Below are positions 1 through 8,652 of a stretch of 64,000 bases of DNA, one piece after another (within the stretch, counting starts at the first letter, position 1; every line of letters begins with the position of its first letter). The position numbers and the translations under genes were made by a program. The DNA lies in assembly GCF_029891575.1 (NCBI RefSeq), contig NZ_JARZHF010000012.1, positions 90,105 to 154,104 of the forward strand. The letters are read 5' to 3'. This DNA comes from Salipaludibacillus daqingensis. GTDB taxonomy: Bacteria; Bacillota; Bacilli; Bacillales; Salisediminibacteriaceae. Below the pieces are notes generated by a model. That model made no database searches. It had not been told where the DNA came from and was given only the letters and a program-made list of their open reading frames with translations.

Positions 1-581
1 GACCATTTCTGTATATCTTCCTCTTGAAATAAATCATCTGTTGTTGGAAAAGTGTAATAACATTCATACGGAAATACTGACGGTGACTTTAAATATACTT
101 CTTTGATCCACTCTTTTTTTTGATCGAGAGAAAGAATTGGATTCCACAGCTTTCCTCCTGTTTCAAGATTGGAGACATCGTTTGTAATTGCTCCATATAA
201 TTTTACATAACAATTTAACTTCTGTTTTTCTAGAACACGACGGGCTGCAGTATTATACTCCTGCGTATTCGCTCCTACCCAATGAATCCCATTCACTTGT
301 GACGCTTCATTCATAATATGAGAAATCAATTCCGTAGCAAAATTGTTCCCCCTAAAACGACGGTCGCTTCTTAATCGACCTAACATTGCGTAGCGCCCCG
401 CAAAAATCGAGTACCCTCCCATACTAACCATACGACTATCTATAAACATGCCGTACAAAGCGTGATTCCCTGAAGTCAATTTTTCAAATATTCGTCCGAC
501 GTAATCCTCTTCAAGTCCAGTATCCATTGCTTCAAAATATATATAATCTTTACTATGTAACTTTCTTATGCTTTTATCCAT
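1..581 (-). CDS. GNAT-family N-acetyltransferase (3' end beyond window)
   Basis: An open frame runs from an ATG at 579-581 to the left edge with no stop, so about 193 residues of the N-terminal part are present. A GGCGG-like ribosome site precedes the ATG. The stretch R-L-R-S-D-R-R-F-R-G-N-N-F-A (about residues 73-86) matches the acetyl-CoA-binding motif A of GNAT enzymes, with the R-x-x-G-x-x/A loop and the helix that follows it. A conserved N-x-x-A-x-R-x-L-E element follows. GNAT proteins transfer an acetyl group from acetyl-CoA to an amine; the substrate cannot be told here. The C-terminal part after the GNAT core looks like an extra domain. The downstream gene on the same strand is a histidine kinase, with no obvious functional tie. 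Confidence 0.75.
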   Translation of the reverse strand, partial: MDKSIRKLHSKDYIYFEAMDTGLEEDYVGRIFEKLTSGNHALYGMFIDSRMVSMGGYSIFAGRYAMLGRLRSDRRFRGNNFATELISHIMNEASQVNGIHWVGANTQEYNTAARRVLEKQKLNCYVKLYGAITNDVSNLETGGKLWNPILSLDQKKEWIKEVYLKSPSVFPYECYYTFPTTDDLFQEEDIQKW

Positions 582-622
582 TGGTAAACCGCCTTTTTCG
601 GCCTAAAATTATAAACTCAATA

Positions 623-1672
623 TTACGATGGTAGATTAGTAAAACGAATATTGAATGTTGTGCCTTTTGGACTTGATGTATAATCTATTTTTGCATTATT
701 TCTCTTCGCAATAGAAAAACAAATCGGAATTCCTAAACCTGTGCCCTCATCTTTAGATGTCACAAAAGGGGTTTCAATATTACCGATAATTTCTGCAGGG
801 ATTCCAGTACCCTCATCTATAATAGTTAATACTGTTTCACCTTTCTCCTCATATGTCTTAATTATAACTTTTTTCCCAACATGCATAGCATCTAAAGAAT
901 TATTCACCAAATTTAATAGTAGTTGTCTAATTTCGCTTTTATCAATTTGCAATTCAGAAATTTTACTCAAGTCTAAATCTACTAATTTCCCTTCTTTTGA
1001 AGCTCTCGTTTCAAGTAGTGGAAAAATTGTCGTTATTAATTCATTCAAACAACAAATTTCCACTTTCTCCGGTTTCACCTTTGCAATATCAAGGAATTCT
1101 GTAATGATATCATTCACACGGTTTACCTCATCAATCATCAAATGAACAACGCTGCTCTGCTTTATAAGTTCTTGATTTTCAGCCATTAATTGCAGAAAAC
1201 CTTTCACACTCGTCAGTGGATTTCTAATTTCATGAGCAACCCCCGCTGCCATTTCTCCAATGACATTCAATTTTTCATAATGCGCCTTTATCTTTTCGCT
1301 TTCTTTTCTATCTGTAATATCGCTAAAAATGATGAAAAGTCCACTTTTATTAGGAAACAACTTCATTTCAAACCAACGTTTAGAGTACTTAGATATCATT
1401 TCAAATACGTGAGGTTTTTGTTCTTCAAACACCTTATGATAAAGATTATATACTTCCGTATCCGTGTAAATAGCTGATACATCCCATACGCTCTTTCCAA
1501 TAAGTTCTTCTTTTGACTTGTTAAAAAATAGTTCTTCCACCTTTAAATAAGGTTCTGCTGCCCGATTAATAAATTCAAACTCCCAATTAGAATTTAAAAA
1601 ATAACATGCTTCAGACATATTTTCTAATACATCGATCATATCTAATTTATTTTCAAATGACTTTGATGTCAT
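623..1672 (-). CDS. PAS-domain sensor histidine kinase, soluble
   Basis: This 349-residue kinase has no membrane segments. A PAS domain lies at about residues 12-122. A HisKA dimerisation domain follows with the phosphoacceptor in H-E-I-R-N-P-L-T (His147). The HATPase domain has an N-box (N254 to N258), G1 D-E-G-T-G-I-P (286-292) and G2 T-G-L-G-I (311-315). The layout resembles the Bacillus sporulation kinases KinA/KinC/KinE, which feed phosphate to Spo0F, and other soluble PAS kinases. No response regulator is adjacent, so it is an orphan, which also fits the phosphorelay group. The signal sensed by the PAS domain is unknown. The ATG at 1672 is used; its ribosome site is a modest A/G-rich stretch (GAGGTG) upstream. 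Confidence 0.85.
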   Translation of the reverse strand: MTSKSFENKLDMIDVLENMSEACYFLNSNWEFEFINRAAEPYLKVEELFFNKSKEELIGKSVWDVSAIYTDTEVYNLYHKVFEEQKPHVFEMISKYSKRWFEMKLFPNKSGLFIIFSDITDRKESEKIKAHYEKLNVIGEMAAGVAHEIRNPLTSVKGFLQLMAENQELIKQSSVVHLMIDEVNRVNDIITEFLDIAKVKPEKVEICCLNELITTIFPLLETRASKEGKLVDLDLSKISELQIDKSEIRQLLLNLVNNSLDAMHVGKKVIIKTYEEKGETVLTIIDEGTGIPAEIIGNIETPFVTSKDEGTGLGIPICFSIAKRNNAKIDYTSSPKGTTFNIRFTNLPS

Positions 1673-1828
1673 TTAACGAACACCTCATTTCTACCTTCTA
1701 AAAAAACCAATTTATTGGACATTCTAAATTCGTTGCTATAATTGACTTTCGACATAAAAAGCTATATTCCTTCTTTAACCTGCTACCTAACATGACGAAA
1801 AATGAAACAATTTTACGATATCTAAAAA

Positions 1829-2710
1829 TTATTGTTCCTCTCCCATCGCCATCCAACTTTCAAGATGATGAACGGCGAATCCTTTGAAAGAAGGGTCATC
1901 TTTGTATTTTTGATTCACGAGTACTAATTGCTCATTCATTTCACTCTTATTTTTACCATAAAAGCTAGTGTGCGATTCCGGTAACTCTATCGTTTCCACA
2001 GCGATAACAATATTTTTATCAAAATCAGTCCCCCACTGAATTTCTTGTTCTACTAGTTTGATAATGCCATTTTCACCCTCTGCTTGATTGCGATAAGCCA
2101 TAATGGTGATATCATCTACTTCTTGCATCAGCCATTTAGCTAATGTTCCACTCCCAAATGAATTATCAAAATCGATTTCATCAAACCAAAAAGGAATATC
2201 GATACCAAAGGAAATACCTAAATTTGAGGCTTCTTGTGCCATGACATGTATGCTTGTTTGATAATCTAAAACGATCTCATCTCTTCTCTCATCCCAATCT
2301 TCTCGAATGTACGGTTCCAAATCTAAATGGATCCCTGTAAATTTTTCTGTTTCGCCTGCTTGTTTTTGATAGTCATTGAACCAATCTAGAAAAGTTTGAT
2401 GTTCCTCTTCTCCCCATATTGGTGCCCCATCTAAGGCATGTACTTCTATACCATACTCCGCTAATCCCTCGATAAATGACTGATAAGATTCATAACCGAC
2501 TGTCTCATTCGCTTGTAAATAGACAATTTTAATGTCATTAATGATTAAGTATTCTTTCATTTCTTCTCTGTTTTCTGAGGACTGAATCTTTTCTGTATTC
2601 CAAATCCATGTACTCACCATAGGTATATCATCCTTTTGCATTCGATAAATAGAAAGTGCTATGATAAATACAGATAATGATGCAAGTCCAACTAAAAACC
2701 GATGTTTCAT
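1829..2710 (-). CDS. membrane-anchored TIM-barrel-like protein, putative glycosidase relative
   Basis: The protein has about 293 residues, with one N-terminal hydrophobic segment (about residues 5-20) followed by an extracytoplasmic domain, so it is probably secreted and anchored. The motif G-I-H-L-D-L-E-P-Y in mid-protein and the beta-strand/helix alternation resemble the catalytic strand of family-18-like or related TIM-barrel hydrolases, but I cannot assign an enzyme family. A W-I-W near the start and D-I-T-I-M-A-Y-R later also fit barrel strands. The ATG at 2710 is preferred over the GTG at 2719 or the ATG at 2716, because an AAAGGTG ribosome site overlaps those two. The gene stands alone on its strand. 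Confidence 0.6.
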   Translation of the reverse strand: MKHRFLVGLASLSVFIIALSIYRMQKDDIPMVSTWIWNTEKIQSSENREEMKEYLIINDIKIVYLQANETVGYESYQSFIEGLAEYGIEVHALDGAPIWGEEEHQTFLDWFNDYQKQAGETEKFTGIHLDLEPYIREDWDERRDEIVLDYQTSIHVMAQEASNLGISFGIDIPFWFDEIDFDNSFGSGTLAKWLMQEVDDITIMAYRNQAEGENGIIKLVEQEIQWGTDFDKNIVIAVETIELPESHTSFYGKNKSEMNEQLVLVNQKYKDDPSFKGFAVHHLESWMAMGEEQ

Positions 2711-2945
2711 CTTCATCACCTTTCTTTATGTACACGATGTATCCATTATATAATCAAAAACTCGATGAAGGTTTAGTTGTTTTAGTATTTCAGCGTTATT
2801 CCGTTTTTCCGAAGGGAGTCTCGTGGATTTTCCGCATCAAGACTTGTATTTACCTTAGTTAATTTGTATGGATTGTCCTTTCATTCTTTTCAGAACCGCT
2901 GAAGTATCGTAAAATGATAGATGGACAAGAAAGAGGTGTAAATCT

Positions 2946-3383
2946 GTGCCTGGTGATTTATTTATGTGGTTTATCGCATTATGGTCTTTAATGATCTTTA
3001 TACTCGTCTCTATTGGCGGTTATTTCATGTTCCGAAAGTTTCTCAAAAAAATGCCAAAAGAAGATGGCAAATCGATCTTGGATTGGCAGGACTATTATAT
3101 AAATGAGACGCTTCATTTATGGACAGATGAACAAAAAAAATTTTTAAATGAATTGGTTGATCCTGTGCCCGAACTCTTCCGTGACATTGCAAAAATGAAA
3201 ATCGCTGGTAAAATCGGAGAATTAGCCATGGAAGAAAATGCATCTGAAATGCATGAGGCCCTTATTATTAGAGGGTATATTTTGGCAACACCAAAGCGAG
3301 ATCACAAGTTTTTAAGAAAGAAATTAAAAGAAAAAGATATTGATGTGAAACCTTATGAGCCATACTTCCGTCAATCTTCTTAG
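2946..3383 (+). CDS. yneK: YneK family membrane protein (DUF2621)
   Basis: This 145-residue protein has one N-terminal membrane helix (about 5-27) and a charged cytoplasmic domain. It matches the Bacillus YneK/DUF2621 family in pattern and length. The start is GTG at 2946, placed 8 nt after AGAGGTG. It converges on ccdC, as yneK does on the ccd region in B. subtilis, and this conserved order supports the name. Its function is unknown. Confidence 0.8.
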   Translation: MPGDLFMWFIALWSLMIFILVSIGGYFMFRKFLKKMPKEDGKSILDWQDYYINETLHLWTDEQKKFLNELVDPVPELFRDIAKMKIAGKIGELAMEENASEMHEALIIRGYILATPKRDHKFLRKKLKEKDIDVKPYEPYFRQSS

Positions 3384-3400
3384 CAAAATCGATACCTTAA

Positions 3401-3463
3401 AACCAGAGAAAAACCCAACACTTAGCGATGAATATTCCATCTAAGGTGTTGGGTTTTCTGGTT
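3401..3463. terminator. bidirectional terminator hairpin between yneK and ccdC
   Basis: A long inverted repeat pairs AACCAGAGAAAAACCCAACA... with its complement ending GGGTTTTCTGGTT, with a loop of about 15 nt. It lies between the convergent genes and overlaps the last codons of ccdC, so that gene's stop codon sits inside the right arm. Confidence 0.8.
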
Positions 3464-3968
3464 CTACTTTCCAATCTCGTTCTGTTTCTGATTTAAATAA
3501 ATTCAGCTGTCTTTCTACCTCTTTGAACTTCACATACATCGCAATTCTCCATGGTAAAATCATCCCAAATGCTAGGATAAAAAACATTCCAGCCAGCACT
3601 TCATATTCGAAATAAATACCTAACGCTAACTTAAACACCAATCGGATTACAAGCAACCCAATTAATATGAATGGGAAAGCTTTCGAACGTTTCATATAAA
3701 TATCTTTCCCGCGAATTTCAAACGAGGATGTTTTAATAAGAATAATCGAAAATAATAGTCCAACTGCAAACGCTTCGATCACTTCTAGCGACGTAATTTC
3801 ACGTACAGGCGGATAGAGAAACATAAGAAATCCGGTGGACATAGCCAACGGTGGTATAAGGATTTTTTTTACATTTGCCGGTCGTTTCATCGCTTTCATT
3901 CGCACGAATAGTGCAAACATTGCCATAAACACAGCTAATATCATAAATATGATAGCATACAACGTCAT
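3441..3968 (-). CDS. ccdC: CcdC family membrane protein (cytochrome c biogenesis region)
   Basis: This is an integral membrane protein of about 175 residues with five or so hydrophobic helices. It matches the CcdC (DUF1453) family found next to ccdA in Bacillus; CcdA, not CcdC, is known to be needed for cytochrome c maturation. The motifs V-R-M-K-A-M-K-R-P-A, F-L-M-F-x-Y-P and L-P-W-R-I-A-M-Y-x-K-F are typical. The start is uncertain. GTG 3971 and ATG 3968 sit almost on top of TAGGAG, while a TTG at 3962 would be better spaced. It is the last gene before the convergent yneK. No ccdA or yneI/yneJ is next to it, unlike in B. subtilis. Confidence 0.8.
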   Translation of the reverse strand: MTLYAIIFMILAVFMAMFALFVRMKAMKRPANVKKILIPPLAMSTGFLMFLYPPVREITSLEVIEAFAVGLLFSIILIKTSSFEIRGKDIYMKRSKAFPFILIGLLVIRLVFKLALGIYFEYEVLAGMFFILAFGMILPWRIAMYVKFKEVERQLNLFKSETERDWKVEPENPTP

Positions 3969-4025
3969 CACTCCTACAAGTCAATCATCGTAAGTATTAT
4001 AACATATTCAACATATTCATTCCTT

Positions 4026-4640
4026 TTATGCTTGAAAAGGAGCGATGAGAAAATAAATCACACCTAGTGATATAACGAGGTAAATACTTCGACCATAAAT
4101 TGTATTTTTATTAAAAAAGATAGCTGCACCTGCTAACGCTATGCTATATAACCATACGTAATAAAAGTTGATCGGGTGAACGGTTTCTCCACCGACATCG
4201 AAGCCAATCATCCATGGCGATAAAGCACCTACTTCACGAACAAACAAAGAATGAAAGATTAATGCTGCAAAAACACCAACGAGCATACCTTCCCACATCT
4301 TGAATGGCCATTTATTTCGTATGTAAAAATACAAAAGGATCCCGAAAGATAATGCCGTTGCTGCTTCGACTGCCCAAGGTCCTCCAGAAAAGTAGATGAC
4401 ATTTCTCATATCTGTCACCATTCCTGGCTCTAGAACAAACGGCCATAACTTAAACACAAGTATCCAACTAATAAAAGCTAAAGTAATTTTATCGACAATT
4501 GCTTCTCTTTCTTCCACAGCCAGCCTTTTGAAGTAGATGGAAACAATCGTTAAACCGACTAGACCTGATAACATTAGAAAAAGAAGTTGCACGGATACTG
4601 TTAATGGTCCAAGAGACCACGTTGTTAAAGGATGTAACAC
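4026..4640 (-). CDS. six-helix membrane protein of unknown function, partner of the StoA-like gene
   Basis: This 204-residue hydrophobic protein has about six predicted membrane helices. I do not recognise a named family; it lacks the H-x-G-G signature of Lgt. It starts at GTG 4640, one base after the stop of the upstream thioredoxin-like gene, with AGGGGG about 10 nt before it. The two are therefore probably translationally coupled. Such coupling to an exported thiol-disulfide protein suggests a membrane redox or electron-transfer partner replacing CcdA, but that is an inference from position only. Confidence 0.6.
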   Translation of the reverse strand: MLHPLTTWSLGPLTVSVQLLFLMLSGLVGLTIVSIYFKRLAVEEREAIVDKITLAFISWILVFKLWPFVLEPGMVTDMRNVIYFSGGPWAVEAATALSFGILLYFYIRNKWPFKMWEGMLVGVFAALIFHSLFVREVGALSPWMIGFDVGGETVHPINFYYVWLYSIALAGAAIFFNKNTIYGRSIYLVISLGVIYFLIAPFQA

Positions 4641-4641
4641 G

Positions 4642-5187
4642 TTACGAATCCCCCTTCAATAGCGCTTGAATTTCGGTTGTTAACTCTGAAGAAGAGATGG
4701 CTCCTGTTTTTCGGTACGTCATGATCCCTTGTTCATCTATAAACACTGTCGTAGGTACTGGCGGAACATAATAAGCGCTTGAAATAGCACCGTCTTCGTC
4801 CAACACATTTGTAAAATGAAGTTCATTTCTTTCAATAAACTGTTCTGCTTCTGACAAACGGTCATGCTGCCCTGCATTCACGCCGATAATGTTTATGTCT
4901 TCTCCATAAGTCTGGTACGCTTCTTCCATCGCTTCGCTTGATGCTTGACAATATGGACACCATGAAGTCCAGAAGTAAAGTACTGTTCCATTTTTACCGG
5001 CTCCGTTTAACTGAAATCGATCGTTTGTAAATGTTTCTGCATTAAAATCCGGAGCTTGATGTCCAGGCTGTGCATGTGCGATGGAACCCATCGTCCCTCG
5101 TTCGAAGTTTTGCTGTTCTTGAGCTAACCATAAAAAGCCACCTATAGAAATAACCATTAGAATAAACAACACTCTTTTTTGAATCAT
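4642..5187 (-). CDS. extracytoplasmic thiol-disulfide oxidoreductase, StoA/ResA/TlpA type
   Basis: This protein has 181 residues. An N-terminal membrane anchor (about 5-21) is followed by a thioredoxin fold of the AhpC/TSA-Redoxin class. The active site W-C-P-Y-C is at 76-80 and the cis-proline region is V-P-T-T-V-F-I-D. In B. subtilis, StoA (YneN) lies in this same chromosomal neighbourhood and keeps thiols reduced outside the membrane for spore cortex synthesis; ResA does so for cytochrome c. Length and position favour StoA, but the family is hard to split by eye. AGGTGGAAAG precedes the ATG at 5187. It is followed without a gap by a membrane protein of unknown function. Confidence 0.75.
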   Translation of the reverse strand: MIQKRVLFILMVISIGGFLWLAQEQQNFERGTMGSIAHAQPGHQAPDFNAETFTNDRFQLNGAGKNGTVLYFWTSWCPYCQASSEAMEEAYQTYGEDINIIGVNAGQHDRLSEAEQFIERNELHFTNVLDEDGAISSAYYVPPVPTTVFIDEQGIMTYRKTGAISSSELTTEIQALLKGDS

Positions 5188-5233
5188 CTTTCCACCTACT
5201 TTTTAAAATACACATATAGGTATTATCATAACA

Positions 5234-5272
5234 TAAAAAAAGAAGCAGAACCTATGATAAGGTACTACTTCC
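5234..5272 (-). terminator. Rho-independent terminator of the csoR-copA-copZ operon
   Basis: On the minus strand an imperfect 12-bp stem (GAAGTAGTACCT pairing with AGGTTCTGCTTC) is followed by seven T residues, just after the copZ stop. Confidence 0.8.
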
Positions 5273-5282
5273 AATTGTTTTA

Positions 5283-5489
5283 TTACTGTACGTCATACCC
5301 TTGTTCTTCAATTTCTTCTTTCAATGTTGCAACAGATACTTCGCTGTCATTAAATTCTACTGCTACGTTTTTCGCGTCTAAGTTCACTTCCGCTTTCTTT
5401 ACGCCTTTGACGTTATTTAACGCACCTTCAACTGCTGATTTGCAGTGATTACATGTCATACCATCTACTTGAATTGTTTCTTTTTTCAT
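5283..5489 (-). CDS. copZ: copper chaperone CopZ
   Basis: This 68-residue protein has a single heavy-metal-associated fold and the copper site M-T-C-N-H-C at residues 11-16. CopZ binds Cu(I) in the cytosol and hands it to the efflux ATPase CopA. It is the last gene of the csoR-copA-copZ operon, 23 bp after copA, and ends at a terminator. GGAGA precedes the ATG. In B. subtilis the order is copZ-copA with csoR separate; here copZ comes last. Confidence 0.93.
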   Translation of the reverse strand: MKKETIQVDGMTCNHCKSAVEGALNNVKGVKKAEVNLDAKNVAVEFNDSEVSVATLKEEIEEQGYDVQ

Positions 5490-5512
5490 TTTAAAATCTC
5501 TCCTTTTAATCT

Positions 5513-7909
5513 TTAATATTTATTTTCTAACTTTACCCTTTTTAAGCGTAAAGCATTAGAAACAACAGATACAGAGCTAAAGGCCATCGCCGCTCCAGCA
5601 ATCCATGGCGCTAAAAATCCTAGTGCAGCAATTGGCAGACCAATAGAGTTATAAATGAACGCCCAGAACAGGTTCTGTTTTATGTTTCGCATCGTCAAAT
5701 GACTTAAGCGAATCGCTTGTGGGATCGAGCGCAAGTCTCCTCGCATTAACGTGATGTCTGCCGCTTCCATGGCAACATCTGTTCCAGTTCCAATCGCCAT
5801 GCCGATGTCAGCGGTCGCTAATGCTGGTGCATCATTAATCCCATCACCGACCATAATCACATGACGACCTTCATCTTGCAATTTTTTCACTTGATCTGCT
5901 TTTTGTTCAGGTAATACTTCAGATAAAACATCGTCGATACCAACTGACTGAGCAATAGCTTTGGCTGTTCGCTCGTTATCACCTGTGATCATCATGACTC
6001 GATAACCCATTTTTTTTAATTCAGCAACTGCTGCTTGAGACGTCTCTTTTACTTGGTCTGCAACAGCGATCGAACCGATAAGTTGATCGTTTTGTGCCAC
6101 TAACATAACGGTTTTGCCGTCACTTTCTAGTTTTGCCATGTCTCGTTCATACTCATCTATCGAAATATGATGTTTCGCCATTAATTTCCGAGTTCCGATG
6201 AGCACCGTAGACTTTTCATAGTTGCCTTGTAACCCGTGACCAGGTATTGCTTCAAAATTATTTATTTCAAATAATGATAATTTGTCTTCTTTTGCTTTGT
6301 TAACAATCGCCATGCCGAGTGGGTGCTCTGAATAATTTTCGATTGATGCAGCGATTTGTAAAAGTTGTTCCTTTGAAAGGGATCCGAGAGCAACGATATT
6401 TGTTACTTCAGGCGTACCTTTCGTGATTGTTCCTGTTTTATCAAGAACCACGGTATCGGTATGGTGAGCACGTTCAAGATGCTCCCCACCTTTATATAAA
6501 ATACCATTCTCAGCACCTTTACCAGTTCCAACCATAATCGACGTTGGTGTTGCTAATCCTAGCGCACATGGACAAGCGATAACTAGGACAGCCGTAAAGT
6601 TGATAAGCGCATCTTGGAAAGATGCTCCAGCGAAGAAATACCAGCCAACAAATGATACAACCGCAATAAATACGGCGCCTGGTACGAAATAACCTGCAAT
6701 AATATCGACCATACGCTGGATTGGCGCTTTTGATCCTTGTGCTTCTTCCACCACTTTAATGATTTGTGATAACGTCGTTTCTTTCCCAACTTTTGTTGCT
6801 TTTAAAATGATCGATCCGTGTTTATTGATCGTGGCACCGATCACTTCATCTCCTTCGTTTTTGTCGACGGGGAGACTTTCTCCAGTTAACATCGATTCAT
6901 CTACAGAGGAGTTACCTTTTGAAACGATACCATCCACAGGTATCTTTTCTCCTGGTTTCACTCGAACAAGATCATCAACGAGAACATCTGAAATTGGAAT
7001 CAACATTTCTTCGCCTTGACGGATAACCATCGCTTTTTTGGCTTGAAGACCGATAAGCTTTTTGATCGCTTCGGACGTACTTCCTTTCGCTCTTGCTTCT
7101 AATAATTTACCTAATAAAATAAGCGTAATGATAACAGCACTTGTTTCGAAAAACAAATATACTTCCCCTGTTAATACGAGATAAACCGAATAGAAATAAG
7201 CCGCCGATGTCCCCATTGCCACGAGGACATCCATGTTCGCACTACCGCCGCGAAGCGACTTATATGCCCCTCTATAAAACTGCCAACCAGCATAAAATTG
7301 AACTGGTGTAGCCAATGCCCACTGCAAGTAACCGTTCATTAACCAATGCGGTAACAGCATCGATTCAGGATAAAAATGATCGATCATCGTAATGAATAAC
7401 GGAATGGAAAATGCGAGAGAAAAAAGAAATAAAAACTTTTGCTTACGAACCGCTTCATCTTTTTTGTTTGCTTTCTCTTCATCATCTGCTTGATGAGGTT
7501 TTGCTTTAAAACCTATCTTTTCAATTCGTTTAATAATTGTTTCTTCATCTACCACCCCGGGGGTGTAAGTAATATTTCCTCGTTCCATCGTTAGATTTAC
7601 CGATGCTTGATGGACACCGTCCAGTTTGGAAACGACTTTTTCAATCCTTGCAGAACACGCTGCACAAGTCATTCCCTCTATCGCTAAATCGAGTTTTTCT
7701 TCTTCTACTTTAAACCCTAGTTTTTCAATTTTATCGACTGCATCTTGCATTGTATATTTTTCATCATCATATTGTACTGTTGCTTTTTCCATCGTTAAGT
7801 TAACTGTCGCTTCGACGCCCTCTTGTTTGTTCAGTACTTTTTCAATTCTAGAGGAGCACGATGCACACGTCATCCCTTGGACAGGTAACTGTATTTTTTT
7901 TATCCCCAT
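5513..7909 (-). CDS. copA: copper-exporting P1B-type ATPase CopA
   Basis: CopA pumps Cu(I) out of the cytosol using ATP. The 798-residue protein has two N-terminal metal-binding domains with M-T-C-A-S-C (C15, C18) and M-T-C-A-A-C (C82, C85). The actuator T-G-E-S is at about 342-345, and the membrane copper site C-P-C at 446-448. The phosphorylated aspartate is D490 in D-K-T-G-T, and G-D-G-I-N-D-A-P lies in the hinge. All functional motifs are intact and the length is typical of the two-domain Bacillus enzyme (about 800). It sits 16 bp after csoR and before copZ, so it should be induced when copper relieves CsoR. Confidence 0.95.
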   Translation of the reverse strand: MGIKKIQLPVQGMTCASCSSRIEKVLNKQEGVEATVNLTMEKATVQYDDEKYTMQDAVDKIEKLGFKVEEEKLDLAIEGMTCAACSARIEKVVSKLDGVHQASVNLTMERGNITYTPGVVDEETIIKRIEKIGFKAKPHQADDEEKANKKDEAVRKQKFLFLFSLAFSIPLFITMIDHFYPESMLLPHWLMNGYLQWALATPVQFYAGWQFYRGAYKSLRGGSANMDVLVAMGTSAAYFYSVYLVLTGEVYLFFETSAVIITLILLGKLLEARAKGSTSEAIKKLIGLQAKKAMVIRQGEEMLIPISDVLVDDLVRVKPGEKIPVDGIVSKGNSSVDESMLTGESLPVDKNEGDEVIGATINKHGSIILKATKVGKETTLSQIIKVVEEAQGSKAPIQRMVDIIAGYFVPGAVFIAVVSFVGWYFFAGASFQDALINFTAVLVIACPCALGLATPTSIMVGTGKGAENGILYKGGEHLERAHHTDTVVLDKTGTITKGTPEVTNIVALGSLSKEQLLQIAASIENYSEHPLGMAIVNKAKEDKLSLFEINNFEAIPGHGLQGNYEKSTVLIGTRKLMAKHHISIDEYERDMAKLESDGKTVMLVAQNDQLIGSIAVADQVKETSQAAVAELKKMGYRVMMITGDNERTAKAIAQSVGIDDVLSEVLPEQKADQVKKLQDEGRHVIMVGDGINDAPALATADIGMAIGTGTDVAMEAADITLMRGDLRSIPQAIRLSHLTMRNIKQNLFWAFIYNSIGLPIAALGFLAPWIAGAAMAFSSVSVVSNALRLKRVKLENKY

Positions 7910-7925
7910 CTTGTTCCACCTCTAC

Positions 7926-8252
7926 TTACGACTTCGAGAATTGCTGAATGACTTTCATCAATTCATCAATCGTTTCTTCCCCATCTCCTGATTGAACGGC
8001 ATTCGTCACGCAGCCGCGAGTATGGTCTTCTAATAATTGATAGCCGACTTTTTTCAATGCCGCATTTATAGCAGATACTTGAACGAGAATATCGACGCAA
8101 TATCGTTCCTCGTCTATCATTTTTTGAATCCCTCTCACTTGTCCTTCGACACGTTTCAATCGTGAGATCAACTGTTTCTTTTCTTCTTCCGTTCTCATCT
8201 TAACTGGTATTTTCTCTTGAGTAAGAGGAATTGTTAATTTTTCATCACTCAT
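7926..8252 (-). CDS. csoR: copper-sensing transcriptional repressor CsoR
   Basis: This small all-helical repressor has 108 residues from the ATG at 8252. That start is favoured over GTG 8261 because GAGG sits 8 nt upstream of the ATG. The copper ligands of the CsoR family are visible as C in R-Y-C-V-D-I and H/C in E-D-H-T-R-G-C. R-L-K-R-V-E-G-Q-V-R-G-I near the start is the family signature. Apo-CsoR binds the cop promoter and Cu(I) releases it. It heads the operon and a CsoR-type operator lies just upstream, so it should be autoregulated. Confidence 0.93.
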   Translation of the reverse strand: MSDEKLTIPLTQEKIPVKMRTEEEKKQLISRLKRVEGQVRGIQKMIDEERYCVDILVQVSAINAALKKVGYQLLEDHTRGCVTNAVQSGDGEETIDELMKVIQQFSKS

Positions 8253-8295
8253 GATGGTCACCTCATCATTCCATTAAGTTTAAAAGTTATATGTA

Positions 8296-8325
8296 TACCA
8301 TACCCCCGGTAAGTATTTATGTCAA
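8296..8325 (-). promoter_or_regulatory. cop operon promoter with CsoR operator
   Basis: On the minus strand, TTGACA (8320-8325) and TATGGT (8297-8302) are separated by 17 bp. The spacer and -10 hold a G-tract pseudo-palindrome, TACCGGGGGTATGGTA, that closely matches the CsoR box known from B. subtilis copZA. A repressor bound there would cover the promoter. Confidence 0.85.
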
Positions 8326-8341
8326 CCAAGTTCACTTCATT

Positions 8342-8376
8342 GTCACAGGCGGGGAATGGGGACGGTTCTCATGCGG
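8342..8376. repeat. REP-like element remnant
   Basis: The motif GGGGACGGTTCTC (8358-8370), preceded by CACAGG, resembles the conserved end of REP-type palindromes common in Bacilli and Clostridia. No second copy is seen in this window, so this rests on recognition of the motif only. Confidence 0.4.
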
Positions 8377-8433
8377 CAATTTGGAGATAAGTGACCGGAT
8401 CGTGAGGCTGATTTAGTAATAATGATTTTAATT

Positions 8434-8585
8434 TCTCCATAGAACAGTGTTTTTTCACCATAGAGGTCCGAATTTTATCCATAGAAACCTGTTCTCACGC
8501 ATAAGTTAGATTTTTCACGCACAAACTTCACTTTTCACGCATAAATCCATTTTTTTCACGCACAAAACCGGATTCTCACGCACAA
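8434..8585. repeat. eight-unit phased direct repeat, period about 20 bp
   Basis: Short units begin at 8434, 8455, 8476, 8495, 8515, 8535, 8556 and 8576 (spacings 21, 21, 19, 20, 20, 21, 20). The first three read T-C-x-CCATAGA and the last five TCACGCA(C/T)AA. Between units the sequence is A/T-rich and varied. A period of two helical turns puts all units on one face of DNA. No ribosome site or plausible protein was found. It fills the gap between csoR and the SRPBCC gene. Confidence 0.75.
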
Positions 8586-8589
8586 ATCC

Positions 8590-8632
8590 AAAAAACGAAC
8601 GAAGAGAGTCAGACAATTCTGGTCTCTACGTC
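8590..8632 (-). terminator. terminator of the SRPBCC gene
   Basis: On the minus strand an interrupted stem (CGGACG, AGAG and CAGA pairing with TCTG, CTCT and CGTTCG) is followed by six T residues, 20-60 bp after the SRPBCC stop. Confidence 0.6.
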
Positions 8633-8652
8633 CGTCCAAATATCCATATCCC

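Noticed and set aside
2677..2862. 61-codon plus-strand frame opposite the start of the TIM-barrel gene
   Set aside because: Overlaps a better gene on the other strand, with no ribosome site.
8434..8585. CRISPR array reading of the phased repeats
   Set aside because: Units are about 10 bp with 10-bp gaps, far shorter than CRISPR repeats and spacers, and no cas genes are present.
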